Shown here one piece after another: positions 16,220 through 25,807 of a DNA stretch of 64,000 nt. Each line of letters opens with the position of its first letter. Within the stretch, counting starts at the first letter, position 1. The DNA is taken from assembly GCF_900105115.1 (NCBI RefSeq), contig NZ_FNRV01000001.1:6079501-6143500 (forward strand), in the 5' to 3' direction. Origin of the DNA: Pseudomonas mohnii. Lineage in GTDB: Bacteria > Pseudomonadota > Gammaproteobacteria > Pseudomonadales > Pseudomonadaceae. Below the pieces are notes generated by a model. The model searched no databases. It saw only the letters and a program-made list of their open reading frames with translations, and had not been told where the DNA came from. The position numbers and the translations under genes were made by a program.

Positions 16220-17868
16220 CCCTTTTGCCTTCAATCCAGAATCCGCAAGCACTGCCAGGGTGGTCTGCGGGCGAGTCCGATACGGTCAACGATGTGGTCC
16301 GTCGTGCGGCCCGCGAATTCGGTGACAAACCGTTCCTTGATGTTCTGGGGCAGGTGCTGACCTTCAACGACATCCAGCGTGAGGCCTGTCGTCTTGCCAA
16401 TGGCCTGGCTACGCTGGGCGTGGTCAAGGGCCAGACAGTCGTGACCATTCTCGACAACAACTGCGATGCGGTACTGATGTGGTTTGCCCTGAACAAACTT
16501 GGCGCCATCAGCGTGCCGGTGAACACCGCGTTCAAGGGTGAATTTCTTCGCCATCAGATTGCCGACGCCAATGCGGCGGTGGTCATCGCCGAAACTGTTT
16601 ATGCCGAACGTGTTGGCCTGATTGCCGATCAGTTGCCGGACTTGCGCGTCCTTGTCCATCGCGGCGAAGCGCCCGCTGAATGCCTCGGCGACAAGCAGAT
16701 CGTCGCCCTGGAAAGCCTGCGCAGCGACGATATCCGTGATCCTGAGGTCAAGGTCGCACCGGGCGATCTGACCATGCTGATCTACACCGGCGGTACCACC
16801 GGGCCGTCCAAGGGCTGCATGATCAGCCACAACTACGCCTGTAACGAAGCGCGGCAGATGATCATTTGCCTGGGTCGCACGTCAGAGTCGATTACCTGGA
16901 CGCCGCTACCGCTGTTTCACCTCAATGCCACGGTGACCACGGTGTTGTGCAACTTGATGATTGGCGCGCGCGCGGTGGTCTATCCACGTTTCTCGGTGTC
17001 GGGTTTCTGGCCGGATATCGAGCGCAGCGGCGCCAATGAGGCGAACCTGTTGGCTTCAATGGTTCCGCTGCTGGCGGGTGCGCCTGACAACGACGCGATG
17101 AAGCGTTGCTACGGGCAACTGGACAAGGTCTACGGCGCGCCATTTCCACCGGAGTTGCAGCAACGCTGGCGTGAGCGCTTCGGCGTGCGGCACGCCGTAG
17201 GTGGGGCAGGTTTTGGCCTGACCGAGTGCGCCATCGTGACCATGCTACCGTTCGGTGAACCTTACAAGCCCAACTGTGCCGGCAAGCGTTGCGACTCCTT
17301 CGATATTCGCGTGGTCGATGACAACGATGTCGAGTTGCCCTATGGCACCCCGGGCGAGCTGATTGTGCGTCCACTCAAGCCACACGTGATGTTCGAGGGC
17401 TATTGGAATCGTCCCGCCGACACACTCAAAGTCATGCGCAACATGTGGTTCCACACGGGCGACATCGGCATGATCGACGAAGAAGGCTTCTTCTTTTTCC
17501 TCGACCGCAAGAAGGATTACATGCGCCGTGGCGGGGAAAACATCTCCAGTTATGAGATGGAAAAAACCTTCGCGGCGCATCCGCAGATTGAGGATGTCGC
17601 GGTCCATGCCGTATTTTCCGAGTTGTCCGAGGATGAAGTCAAGGTCACCGCGGTACTGCGTCCGGGCAGTAGCGTGACGGAGGAGCAGCTGTGCCGCTGG
17701 GCCATTGACCGCGTGCCCTACTATGCGGTGCCGCGCTACATCGAGTTTCGCACTGAAGTGCCGCGCAGCCCGGTCGGGCGGATTCTCAAGTATGAATTGC
17801 GCGATCAAGGGGTGACGGCTGCTACCTGGGATCGGGTCAAGGCCAACGTGACGTTTGACAAGCGTTGA
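16216..17868 (+). CDS. Acyl-CoA ligase, CaiC-like (AMP-forming)
   Basis: This 550-residue member of the adenylate-forming family has the phosphate-binding loop LIYTGGTTGPSKG, FGLTECAIV, the motif WFHTGDIGMID, and hinge/lysine region DRKKDYMRRGGENISSYEME. It activates a carboxylic acid with ATP to an acyl-AMP and then the CoA thioester in the cytoplasm. It is overlapped by 4 bases with the upstream SDR and ends the unit that begins at 11352. It is closely related to the ligase at 22739-24364, so the two are cluster paralogues. Confidence 0.94.
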   Translation: MTLLPSIQNPQALPGWSAGESDTVNDVVRRAAREFGDKPFLDVLGQVLTFNDIQREACRLANGLATLGVVKGQTVVTILDNNCDAVLMWFALNKLGAISVPVNTAFKGEFLRHQIADANAAVVIAETVYAERVGLIADQLPDLRVLVHRGEAPAECLGDKQIVALESLRSDDIRDPEVKVAPGDLTMLIYTGGTTGPSKGCMISHNYACNEARQMIICLGRTSESITWTPLPLFHLNATVTTVLCNLMIGARAVVYPRFSVSGFWPDIERSGANEANLLASMVPLLAGAPDNDAMKRCYGQLDKVYGAPFPPELQQRWRERFGVRHAVGGAGFGLTECAIVTMLPFGEPYKPNCAGKRCDSFDIRVVDDNDVELPYGTPGELIVRPLKPHVMFEGYWNRPADTLKVMRNMWFHTGDIGMIDEEGFFFFLDRKKDYMRRGGENISSYEMEKTFAAHPQIEDVAVHAVFSELSEDEVKVTAVLRPGSSVTEEQLCRWAIDRVPYYAVPRYIEFRTEVPRSPVGRILKYELRDQGVTAATWDRVKANVTFDKR

Positions 17869-17892
17869 AGGCAAGGTGATGATCAGTAAAAA

Positions 17893-17905
17893 TAACAATA
17901 AGTCA
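17893..17905. promoter_or_regulatory. Palindromic operator, copy 3 (one mismatch)
   Basis: TAAC-AATAA-GTCA, followed by GTTAA, lies between the ligase stop and the MFS gene at 18017. It is one base from the core TGAC-N5-GTCA. Confidence 0.55.
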
Positions 17906-18016
17906 GTTAATGGGTTCTAAAGGTTGAAATGGGCAGCGCGATATTCGCTGAACTTCTCTCGATCTTTGAGCGCTTGCTAGCTGAAAAATTAAAAAAAAAG
18001 CTGATGGAGTGTCTGC

Positions 18017-19354
18017 ATGTCTCGCTCATCTGAAAAGCCTGGAACGTCCCTGGCCATCAATTTTGCCGAGTTTCGCTTGGGGTGGAGGGTGCTCATCCTC
18101 GCCCTGATCGGCATTGGCACTTCCGTCAGCGTCGCGCCGCTGTATGCCTTCGGTTCAATGATCGTGCCCTTGCAGGAAGCCTTTGGCTGGACTCGGGGCG
18201 AGATACAGCCGGCCATTTCCTTCTTGTTCGCAAGCTCGGTAATCTCCATTCAGATCACCGGCTGGTTGTTCAAGCGCTACGGCATTCGCCCGGTGACATT
18301 GTGTTCGCTGGTGGCCTTGGCACAGGGCTATGCGCTGATAACCTTCAATACTGGCTCCATCTGGCAGCTGTACGGCGGTTACGCGCTGCTTGCATTTGCC
18401 GGGCTCGGGACCATGCAGGTGACCTGGACGCAGTTGGTCAACCTGTGGTTTGACCTTAACCGGGGCCTGGCCCTGGCAATCATTCTCTCCGGCACCGGGC
18501 TCGCGGCATTGGTACTGCCGCCGGTGTTGAGCTGGGCGATCGGGCAATGGGGCTGGCGCGCAGGCTACTGGGTGCTGGGTCTGTTGCCGTTGTTGGTGAC
18601 TTTGCCGCTGTCGCTGTGCTGGCTGTCCACCGCGGCGCCGCTGGTCAAGCAAATGGCTGTGGCTGTCGGAGCTGATGTCGAAGCGGTCAAGTTGCCGGGG
18701 ATGGAGTTGCGTCAAGCCGCGCGGTCACGGCGCTTCTGGGTCTGTAACTTTGCGCTGCTGCTGGCGGTAACCGCCATGATCGGCATGGTGATCAATACCG
18801 TGCCAATGCTGCGCGACAAAGGGCTCTCGGCGGCGGATGCGGCCAGCGTATTCAGCATTTATGGCGTTTCCCTGGTACTCGGCCGGGTCGTGGTCGGTTA
18901 CTTGATCGATCGGTTATGGGCACCGGGCGTGGCCTTTGTGGTGTTGCTGACCCCGGCCTTTGGCTGCCTGATTTTCATGACCCAGAGCGACATGCACATT
19001 CTGATGCTTGGCTCGATTCTGGTGGGGCTCGGGGCCGGTGCGGAAATGGACATCGCGGCTTTCCTGATGGCACGTTATTTCGGCATGCGTGACTACGCCA
19101 GGGTGTACAGCCTGCACATGGGCGTCATTGGCTTGGGCAGCACCCTCGCACCCTTTGGCTTTGCGATTCTGTTTTCCCGCACCGGCACCTACGACTCGAT
19201 GCTGACCTATTGCGTTGTGGCTTTCCCGTTGTGTTCGGTGTTGTTGCTGACGATGGGCCGCTATCCGCGCTTCGACGGGACGGCGACGCCTGAGCGTTCA
19301 CCTGCAAGCGAGCCATTGGCCATGGGCCAGCCCGTTTCTCGAACCTCGATTTGA
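18017..19354 (+). CDS. MFS transporter (monocarboxylate-porter-like)
   Basis: This is a 445-residue integral membrane protein with about 12 hydrophobic helices and a central cytoplasmic loop near residues 210-240. MFS-type signatures include WTRGEIQPAISF after TM1 and RDKGLSAADAASVFSIYG before TM8. It probably imports the growth substrate or a carboxylate intermediate across the inner membrane. ATG 18017 follows GGAG. It heads a four-gene unit (transporter, two thioesterases, DHDPR-like reductase) behind an operator copy. Confidence 0.92.
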   Translation: MSRSSEKPGTSLAINFAEFRLGWRVLILALIGIGTSVSVAPLYAFGSMIVPLQEAFGWTRGEIQPAISFLFASSVISIQITGWLFKRYGIRPVTLCSLVALAQGYALITFNTGSIWQLYGGYALLAFAGLGTMQVTWTQLVNLWFDLNRGLALAIILSGTGLAALVLPPVLSWAIGQWGWRAGYWVLGLLPLLVTLPLSLCWLSTAAPLVKQMAVAVGADVEAVKLPGMELRQAARSRRFWVCNFALLLAVTAMIGMVINTVPMLRDKGLSAADAASVFSIYGVSLVLGRVVVGYLIDRLWAPGVAFVVLLTPAFGCLIFMTQSDMHILMLGSILVGLGAGAEMDIAAFLMARYFGMRDYARVYSLHMGVIGLGSTLAPFGFAILFSRTGTYDSMLTYCVVAFPLCSVLLLTMGRYPRFDGTATPERSPASEPLAMGQPVSRTSI

Positions 19355-19370
19355 AGGACAGGATAAACCT

Positions 19371-19808
19371 ATGGCAGACGGTGCAGCTTTCCTGGCCAAT
19401 CTCATGGCGGACCAGGGTATTGATCCCTTGACGCAGCACCTGGAAATTCTCGGGGCGCCGCAAATGGACGAGGAGGGGGCGCGACTTCAGGTCCGGCTCA
19501 AGGATTTCCACATGAACGGCGGTGGCAGCGCTCACGGGGGGTTGATCATGACCCTGATGGATGTGGTCATGGCCTGCAGCACCTTCGCTTCCGGGCGCGA
19601 GCAGCATTGCGTCACCGTGGAGATGAAGAGCAGCTTCATGCGTCCCGGCGGGCAGGCGGGTGACATTCTGAATGCGCAGGGTTTCCTGCGATCGAGCAGC
19701 CGCTCACTGGCGTTCTGCGACGCTGAGGTGCGCAATGAAGCGGGTGAGTTGCTCGCCACCGCTTCCGGTACGTTCAAATACATCAAGCGTCCGGTTTCCG
19801 TTCTCTGA
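19371..19808 (+). CDS. PaaI-type hotdog thioesterase
   Basis: This 145-residue single hotdog-fold protein has HGGLIMTLMDVVMA (the catalytic Asp/Gly helix of PaaI-like thioesterases) and a C-terminal ATASGTFKYI strand. It should hydrolyse an acyl-CoA, releasing CoA trapped in dead-end intermediates. It starts 16 bases after the transporter gene and precedes a TesB-like thioesterase. Confidence 0.9.
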   Translation: MADGAAFLANLMADQGIDPLTQHLEILGAPQMDEEGARLQVRLKDFHMNGGGSAHGGLIMTLMDVVMACSTFASGREQHCVTVEMKSSFMRPGGQAGDILNAQGFLRSSSRSLAFCDAEVRNEAGELLATASGTFKYIKRPVSVL

Positions 19809-19828
19809 CAAGCCTGCCGGAATACCGA

Positions 19829-20701
19829 ATGAATCTGTCTGATGTTGTGCAAGCCCGGCTCTGGAATCAGCAGGTCTTGGCGGACCTGCTGTGTCTCACT
19901 GAACAAGGTCCGCTGGTTTTTACCGGTGACGTTCACGATGCCAACCTCAATGGCCGCGTTTTTGGTGGGCAACTGTTGGCGCAGGCCTTTCTGGCGGCCC
20001 GGGACTGTTGCCCGGACAAGCAACCTGCGACGCTGCATTGTCTGTTTTTGCAAGGTGCGTTGCCGACGCTGCCGATTGCCTATCAGGTGACGCCGCTGCA
20101 GGAGGGTAAGCGCTTTGCCAGCTTTCATGTCAGTGGGATGCAACAGGCGCGGCGCGTGATCGATGCCCAGGTCAGCTTTCAGGTGCCCATTGAAGGCTTC
20201 TTTCATGCCGAGGCGCCGCCGCAAGTGCCGGACCCTGAAGAGTTGCCCAAGATGTCTCAGTTGCGTCATGGCGGCCGGGCGGACTGGGGACGGTTTGAAA
20301 AAAGCTGCGCGCAATTGCGCATTGTCGAACCGCAGCGCTACCTGTGCCAGCCTTCCAGTGAACCGAGCCTGGTCTTTTGGGTAAAGCTGCACGAACGCTT
20401 GCCCGAAGATGATGCAGTGCAGGCGGCTGGACTGGCCTATCTCAGCGACTTTTGGGTCAATAGCGCAGCGATACTGCACCATGTTGCCCTGGTCGAGGCG
20501 CGTGACCGTCTGTTTATCGCCAGCCTTAATCATTCCCTCTGGTTTCATCGCCCTTGCCGCGCCGATCAGTGGCTGTTGTTCGTCTGTGACAGCCCCAGCC
20601 TGCAATCGGGGCGTGCCTTGTCCAATGTGCGGATCTATGACCAGCAACGACAATTCGTGGCGTCGATTGCACAGGATTGCCTGATGGGCGAGCGCGATTG
20701 A
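19829..20701 (+). CDS. Acyl-CoA thioesterase II (TesB-like)
   Basis: This 290-residue double-hotdog protein has VFGGQLLAQAFLAA in the first domain and SLNHSLWFHRPCRADQWLL in the second, which is the TesB signature. It hydrolyses medium/long or branched acyl-CoAs. It starts 20 bases after the PaaI-like gene. As two thioesterases in one operon are unusual, they may relieve CoA sequestration by bulky substrates. Confidence 0.93.
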   Translation: MNLSDVVQARLWNQQVLADLLCLTEQGPLVFTGDVHDANLNGRVFGGQLLAQAFLAARDCCPDKQPATLHCLFLQGALPTLPIAYQVTPLQEGKRFASFHVSGMQQARRVIDAQVSFQVPIEGFFHAEAPPQVPDPEELPKMSQLRHGGRADWGRFEKSCAQLRIVEPQRYLCQPSSEPSLVFWVKLHERLPEDDAVQAAGLAYLSDFWVNSAAILHHVALVEARDRLFIASLNHSLWFHRPCRADQWLLFVCDSPSLQSGRALSNVRIYDQQRQFVASIAQDCLMGERD

Positions 20702-20762
20702 GTCAGGTTGTTCACCCCCTTTGCCATATCACTTGCGCCTGAGGGCCCTGGAGCGTACCGCG

Positions 20763-21812
20763 GTGAAAAAACTTCGGGTTATCGTCTGTTATACCGGCGG
20801 CGTCGGCCGTCAAATCATCCGCCTTCTCAAGGGGCATCCCGGGATGGAGCTTGCCGGTGTGCTCGTCCATGACCAAAAGAAGGAGGGCGTCGATGCAGGC
20901 CTCCTGAGCGGCATCGAGGCCATGGGCATTACGGCGACATGCAATCTGGAAAAGCTGCTCGCCGTGCCGGCCGATTGTGCGTTATGGCACGGTAAATCGT
21001 GGAGCCCCGATATTGTGGAGCGTTTCCTGCGCCGCGGTATCAATGTGTATTCCGGTATTGGCGGTTGGTACCTGCAGGGAGAACCGGAACTTGCGGCACT
21101 GGAAGACGCTTGCCAGGCGGGTAACACCACGCTGGTTGCCGGGGGCAATATCCCCGGTTTGATCAGTGATGTGTTGCCCTTGTTCGTTTCCGGCTACGCC
21201 GGCCGGGTCACGTCGATCCGGGCCTGGCAACGGGGCTACAACGCCCACTATCCGTCCGCCGTGCAATTGAGTCAGGGTTGCGGATTCGGTATTCCAGTGC
21301 AGCAGCAAACGAGCGGCGCCATGGTGGACGACCTATGGCTGTGGGGCATGCGTCAATCCGCTCGCATGGTGGCCGACGGCCTGGGGCTGGTATTGGATGA
21401 TGTGAAAATCACCAACAAGGAATACGCGCTGGCCCCGGAGGACATGGTGCTCCAGGCCAGTGGACTGCACATTCCCGCTGGAACCCCGGCCGGGGTGAGA
21501 TGGACCTTCACCGCCTTTTCCGACGGCCGTCCTTTCCTTGAGATCGTGAACGAGCAGGTTGCCCGTCTGGCGCTCGGCCCGGGCTGGCGGCAGCGGGCGG
21601 ACGAACCCAACTGGCGGGTCGAGATTGAGGGGTCACCTCGCATCTGCTGTGAGCTCTCGGCTCAGGCGGGCGAGGATGGCACGGATCACGCTGCAGCGCT
21701 GAACGCCGCGCGGGCGGTCAACTTCGTGCCGGGGGTCGTGGCAGCGGCACCCGGCTGTCGCTCCATCCTCGATCTGCCGGCGCCACACGCCACGCACTTT
21801 GCGTTTCGCTGA
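20763..21812 (+). CDS. Dihydrodipicolinate-reductase-like NAD(P)-binding protein
   Basis: This 349-residue protein opens with a Rossmann motif (VIVCYTGGVGRQIIRLL), then VVHD-type beta strands and a central DapB/2,4-diaminopentanoate-dehydrogenase-like alpha/beta domain (GGNIPGLISDVLP). Such proteins occur in degradation clusters of Actinobacteria and Pseudomonas, but their reaction is not settled. GTG 20763 (MKKLRVIV) is preferred, with GGAG about 10 bases upstream; a TTG at 20721 would add an unrelated-looking tail. It is last in the MFS operon, before a hairpin terminator. Confidence 0.8.
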   Translation: MKKLRVIVCYTGGVGRQIIRLLKGHPGMELAGVLVHDQKKEGVDAGLLSGIEAMGITATCNLEKLLAVPADCALWHGKSWSPDIVERFLRRGINVYSGIGGWYLQGEPELAALEDACQAGNTTLVAGGNIPGLISDVLPLFVSGYAGRVTSIRAWQRGYNAHYPSAVQLSQGCGFGIPVQQQTSGAMVDDLWLWGMRQSARMVADGLGLVLDDVKITNKEYALAPEDMVLQASGLHIPAGTPAGVRWTFTAFSDGRPFLEIVNEQVARLALGPGWRQRADEPNWRVEIEGSPRICCELSAQAGEDGTDHAAALNAARAVNFVPGVVAAAPGCRSILDLPAPHATHFAFR

Positions 21813-21819
21813 TCAAAAA

Positions 21820-21839
21820 AAGGGCCCGCGACGGCCCTT
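21820..21839. terminator. Hairpin terminator between convergent genes
   Basis: AAGGGCC-CGCGAC-GGCCCTT is preceded by an A-run on the plus strand, so it serves chiefly the plus-strand operon's end and the minus-strand hydrolase gene. Confidence 0.7.
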
Positions 21840-21862
21840 GAAGTGATGCGCGTTGCCCTCTT

Positions 21863-22714
21863 CTAGTGTGCCGGGTAGTGGCGTTGGAGGAACTCGATAA
21901 TGGCGGCATTGAACAGGTCGTTCTTGTCGCCAGCAACCATATGACCTGCGCCTTCCACGTCGACGAAGGTCATGTGGGGAATCATTGCCTGCAGCTCTTG
22001 TGCACCCTCGGGGCTGACCACGTCGCTCTGCTGGCCACGAACCAGTAAGGTCGGAATGCCGATCTTGCCGGCGGCGTCCTTCATTCGTTGAGCAATGCGT
22101 GCAACTTTTTGGCGGTGGTCTCCAGCCATGAAGCGCGGGTCCCAGTGCCAGTACCAGCGTCCGTCGTCACGCAGCCTGAGGTTTTTCTCCAGTCCACGGG
22201 TATCGGTCTTTTGCTGGCGATGAGGGTTGTAGGCACTGACGGCCTGGGCCGCGTGCTCCAGCGAGGTAAAGCCATCAGCGTTACCGGTCATGAACTCGAT
22301 AATGTGATCCACGCCCGCAAGCTCCAGGCGTGGGGTTACGTCGACCAGAATCAGACAAGAAGCCAACCGCGGGTCTGCCGCACAGGCCAGCAATGAGTTG
22401 ACCCCGCCCATCGACGCCCCCACCAGTGCAGGTGCCACTCCCAGCGTATCGATAACGGCCAGCAGATCCTCGACCTGGGATTGCGGGCCGTAATCGCCGT
22501 TTTCGATCCAGTCCGATTGCCCATGGCCCCGGGCGTCGAGGGAGATCACCCGGTAGCCTGCTTCGGCCAGTGTCCAGTGTGCCCGTGACCAGGAGTGGCG
22601 AGTCTGACCGCCACCATGCATCAGCAGGACTGGCGGACCATCCTGCGGGCCAGAAACATCAGCGGCCAGGCGATTGCCGGCACCGCCCGTGAACCAGACA
22701 GGTGTAGGTTGCAT
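21863..22714 (-). CDS. Alpha/beta hydrolase
   Basis: This is a 283-residue alpha/beta hydrolase: oxyanion-hole MHGGGQ near 33-37, nucleophile Ser101 in GASMGG, and a late histidine in EGAGHMVAGD. It hydrolyses an ester or a C-C bond; substrate unknown. ATG 22714 is favoured because AAGGAG sits 6 bases upstream; an ATG 24 bases earlier directly abuts the preceding stop. It is the second gene of the operon led by the ligase at 24364. Confidence 0.9.
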   Translation of the reverse strand: MQPTPVWFTGGAGNRLAADVSGPQDGPPVLLMHGGGQTRHSWSRAHWTLAEAGYRVISLDARGHGQSDWIENGDYGPQSQVEDLLAVIDTLGVAPALVGASMGGVNSLLACAADPRLASCLILVDVTPRLELAGVDHIIEFMTGNADGFTSLEHAAQAVSAYNPHRQQKTDTRGLEKNLRLRDDGRWYWHWDPRFMAGDHRQKVARIAQRMKDAAGKIGIPTLLVRGQQSDVVSPEGAQELQAMIPHMTFVDVEGAGHMVAGDKNDLFNAAIIEFLQRHYPAH

Positions 22715-22738
22715 GGCAAGCTCCTTGGCCGCTTTCAT

Positions 22739-24364
22739 TTAGCGTTTGGCCAGTTTCAGACCGGACTTTTCCCGGTCCCACGTGGTGGCGGTCACGCCTT
22801 CATCGCGCAGCTGGAACTTGTAGATGCGTCCCAGCGGGCTTTTCGGCAGCGCCGAGCGGTACTCGATGTAGCGCGGTACCGCGTAGTAGGGCATCTGGTC
22901 GGCGGCCCAGCGGCACAGCTCTTCTTCGCTCAGCGCGTTGCCTGGCTTGAGGGTAATGGTGACCTTCAGTTCATCCTCGCCCAGGTCTGAGAGCACGGCG
23001 TGAGCGGCCACCTCGTCGACCGTTTCGTGCTGCAGGAAGGCACTTTCCACTTCAAAGCTGGAGATGTTCTCGCCGCGACGACGCAGATAGTCTTTCTTGC
23101 GATCGACGAAATAGAAGAAGTCATCCTCGTCGAACTTGCCGATATCGCCGGTGTGGAACCACATGTTGCGCATGACTTTGAGCGTGTCTTCCGGACGCTT
23201 CCAGTAGCCATCGAACATGACGTTGGGTTTGCGGGGGCGAACAATGATTTCACCGGGTGTGTTAGGCGGTAGCTCGACATCGTTGTCGTCGACGATGCGC
23301 ACGTCGAAGTCTTCGGTGTTGCGCAGGCCGGAACTGCCCGGCTTGCCAACCGTACCGAACGGCAGAATGCTCGGCAGCGAGCACTCGGTGAGACCAAAGC
23401 CGCCGCAGACGGTGTGGGTGACACCGAATCGTTCCTTCCACTGTTGCTGCACAGCCTCTGGGAACGGCGCGCCCCAGACGGCCTTGACCTGGCCGCGGCA
23501 GCGCAGGCTGGATTCGTTGTCCGGTGCGCCTGCCAGCATGGGCATCATCGCGGCGAGCAATTGCACATCGTTGGCGCCGGTACGTTCGATCTGCGGCCAG
23601 AAATTGGACACCGAGAAGCGTGGGTAAATGGCGATGCGGGCACCGACCATCATGTTGGAAACGACCGTAGTGGCCACCGCATTGAGGTGGAACAGTGGCA
23701 GCGGCGACCAGGTAATGGTGTCTTCCTGGCGATTTGTAATCACCAGCATTTGCCGCGCCAGGCTGCAGGTATAGTTGTGGCTGACCATGCAGCCCTTGGA
23801 AGGGCCGGTGGTGCCGCCGGTGTAGATCAGCATGGCCAGGTCATGGGGCATGACTTGCACGTCCGGCTCGCTGGCGTCGTCGCTGAGCAGGTCATTCCAG
23901 GCCAGCAGTGTCTGCTTGATGCTGACGGTCGGTACGGCACCGCGGTGAACCAGAGTGGTCAGTTCAGGCAGTTTGTCGGCAATGGATGCGACCCGATCGG
24001 CATAGTCACTCTCGGCAATGACCACGGCGGCGCCGGCATCACCCACTTGATGGCGCAGGAACTCACCTTTGAGTGCCGTGTTGACCGGCACACTGACGGC
24101 ACCGAGCTTATTGATGGCAAACCAGATAAAGACGGCATCGGCAGAGTTGTCCAGCAGCGTTACCACGGTCTGGCCTTTCTTGACCCCCAGCTTGCTCAAG
24201 CCATTGGCCAGGCGACAGGCGGCCTGGTTGATATCGGTAAAGCTGTAGGTGTCGCCAAGAAAGTCCATGAACTGGCGGTCGCCATATTTCTCGGTAGCGC
24301 GCTGCAAGACGGCGTTGATGGTGTCTAGCTGGTCAGTGCTCCAGCCGGGTTCACGTGCTGCCAT
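22739..24364 (-). CDS. Acyl-CoA ligase, CaiC-like (AMP-forming)
   Basis: This is a 541-residue adenylate-forming ligase with LIYTGGTTGPSKGCM, GGFGLTECSLPS, WFHTGDIGKFD and DRKKDYLRRRGENISSFEVE. It shares many long stretches with the ligase at 16216 (for example the PLPLFHLNA and YPRFSVS segments), showing a recent duplication with substrate divergence. It starts after GAGGTG and is divergent from the thiolase-like gene at 24619, with an operator copy between them. Confidence 0.94.
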   Translation of the reverse strand: MAAREPGWSTDQLDTINAVLQRATEKYGDRQFMDFLGDTYSFTDINQAACRLANGLSKLGVKKGQTVVTLLDNSADAVFIWFAINKLGAVSVPVNTALKGEFLRHQVGDAGAAVVIAESDYADRVASIADKLPELTTLVHRGAVPTVSIKQTLLAWNDLLSDDASEPDVQVMPHDLAMLIYTGGTTGPSKGCMVSHNYTCSLARQMLVITNRQEDTITWSPLPLFHLNAVATTVVSNMMVGARIAIYPRFSVSNFWPQIERTGANDVQLLAAMMPMLAGAPDNESSLRCRGQVKAVWGAPFPEAVQQQWKERFGVTHTVCGGFGLTECSLPSILPFGTVGKPGSSGLRNTEDFDVRIVDDNDVELPPNTPGEIIVRPRKPNVMFDGYWKRPEDTLKVMRNMWFHTGDIGKFDEDDFFYFVDRKKDYLRRRGENISSFEVESAFLQHETVDEVAAHAVLSDLGEDELKVTITLKPGNALSEEELCRWAADQMPYYAVPRYIEYRSALPKSPLGRIYKFQLRDEGVTATTWDREKSGLKLAKR

Positions 24365-24484
24365 GGATCTTCACCTCGAATTTTGTTTTTGTAGGTGCCT
24401 CTCCAAGCTCGGGACGAGCGCAGAGATTTCCCGCTATCTTAGCGCCAGTTCCAGACCTGCGTAACAACCGCAAATTCCAATAAC

Positions 24485-24497
24485 TGACTGTTTGACA
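24485..24497. promoter_or_regulatory. Palindromic operator, copy 4 (one mismatch)
   Basis: AACTGAC-TGTTT-GACATTT lies in the divergent gap between 24364 (minus) and 24619 (plus). The right arm is GACA instead of GTCA. Confidence 0.5.
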
Positions 24498-24618
24498 TTT
24501 TTTAGAGTCTGCCGCAGTGTTGCAGGTGGGTCAATACTCAAGACCCCGACAATTGCATATCGCCAAATCCGAAACGGAGAGCGGCGGTGACTCGAGATCA
24601 AAAACTAGAGGAATTTTC

Positions 24619-25800
24619 ATGACCATGGCTCCAGAGCGCCAAGCGATCATCTCCGGCATCGGGCAATCGGCAGTGGGTCGCAGGCTGGGACGTAGTGGCC
24701 TGGACCTGACGCTGGAAGCCATATTGGCGGCCCTTGAGGATGCCGGCCTGGACCGCAAGGACATCGATGGTGTTGCCAGCTGGCCGGGCTACCGTGCCGA
24801 TATGCCGGCTTTTTCCCCGGTGTCCATTGGTCAGGTCAAGGAATCGCTGGGGCTGGAGCTGAGTTGGTACAGTGCCGGTAACGAAGCGACGCAGATGAGC
24901 GCCTTGATCAACGCCTGTATGGCTGTCGCTTCGGGTCAGGCCAGGCACGTCATCTGTTTTCGCACCGTGACTGAATCCAGCGCATTGGCCACAGGTGTGC
25001 GCTCAAGCTCCGTAGGAGGAGAAGGGCGTGTATCGGGCTTTGGCGAATTCCAGGTGCCGTTTCAGGCGGCGTCGGCCGCCAACTGGGTGGGGCTGGTTGC
25101 CAGCCGTTACTTCCATGAGTTTGGCGCGACCCGCGAGCAGCTGGCGGCGGTTGCACTCAATGCCCGACGCAATGCGGCGCTCAATCCCAAGGCGGTCTAT
25201 CGCGAGCCGCTGAGCATGGAGCAGTATCTGGCATCGCGCATGGTGTCGACGCCGCTTTGCCTGTACGACTGCGACGTGCCGGTGGATGGCTCGACGGTGC
25301 TGATCGTTTCTCACCGTGATACAGCGCAGGACTTGCGCTCGCGGCCGGTCAACATCGAATCAATCTGCGGCCCGTTCACCGGTCGCGACGCTTGGGATCA
25401 GATGGGCGATCTGACGCGCTATTGCGCCGAAGAGGCCGGTCGGCGGCTTTGGCAGCGTACCGATTACAAGCCTGCCGACGTGAAGGTTGCCGCGCTGTAT
25501 GACGGCTTCAGTTTCCTCAGTCTGCTTTGGCTCGAGGGGCTGGGCTTCTGTGGGCGCGGTGAGGCGGCGGCGTTCGTCGAAGGCGGTCACCGTATTGCCC
25601 TGGACGGCCAATTGCCAATGGCCACCCACGGCGGCCAACTGTCGGCCGGACGTCTTCATGGGCTCGGCCATGTGCATGAGGCGGTGGTCCAGTTGCGCGG
25701 CGAAGGCGGGGCCCGACAAGTACCGGGTCAACCGCGCCTGGCGGTGGCGAGTAATGGTGGTGGCCCATTGGCCGGGGCCGTGTTGCTGTCCAGCGAGTAA
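24619..25800 (+). CDS. Thiolase-fold lipid-transfer-like protein lacking the nucleophilic Cys
   Basis: This is a 393-residue thiolase-superfamily protein of the SCP-x/Ltp type. The segment where thiolases carry their nucleophilic cysteine reads LSWYSAGNEATQ (about 81-92) with no Cys, and the classical GHP histidine motif is replaced by SAGRLHGLGH. The conserved ALYDGFSF is present. Loss of the Cys is known in steroid side-chain aldolases of the Ltp2 type, which cleave C-C bonds by retro-aldol reaction with a DUF35 partner. That activity is a plausible but unproven inference; no DUF35 gene is visible nearby. ATG 24619 follows AGAGG. It is monocistronic, ending at a 14-bp terminator. Confidence 0.87.
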   Translation: MTMAPERQAIISGIGQSAVGRRLGRSGLDLTLEAILAALEDAGLDRKDIDGVASWPGYRADMPAFSPVSIGQVKESLGLELSWYSAGNEATQMSALINACMAVASGQARHVICFRTVTESSALATGVRSSSVGGEGRVSGFGEFQVPFQAASAANWVGLVASRYFHEFGATREQLAAVALNARRNAALNPKAVYREPLSMEQYLASRMVSTPLCLYDCDVPVDGSTVLIVSHRDTAQDLRSRPVNIESICGPFTGRDAWDQMGDLTRYCAEEAGRRLWQRTDYKPADVKVAALYDGFSFLSLLWLEGLGFCGRGEAAAFVEGGHRIALDGQLPMATHGGQLSAGRLHGLGHVHEAVVQLRGEGGARQVPGQPRLAVASNGGGPLAGAVLLSSE

Positions 25801-25807
25801 CCGGTGC

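Noticed and set aside
23414..24328. Plus-strand open frame opposite the CaiC-like ligase
   Set aside because: Shadow frame of a strongly supported ligase gene.
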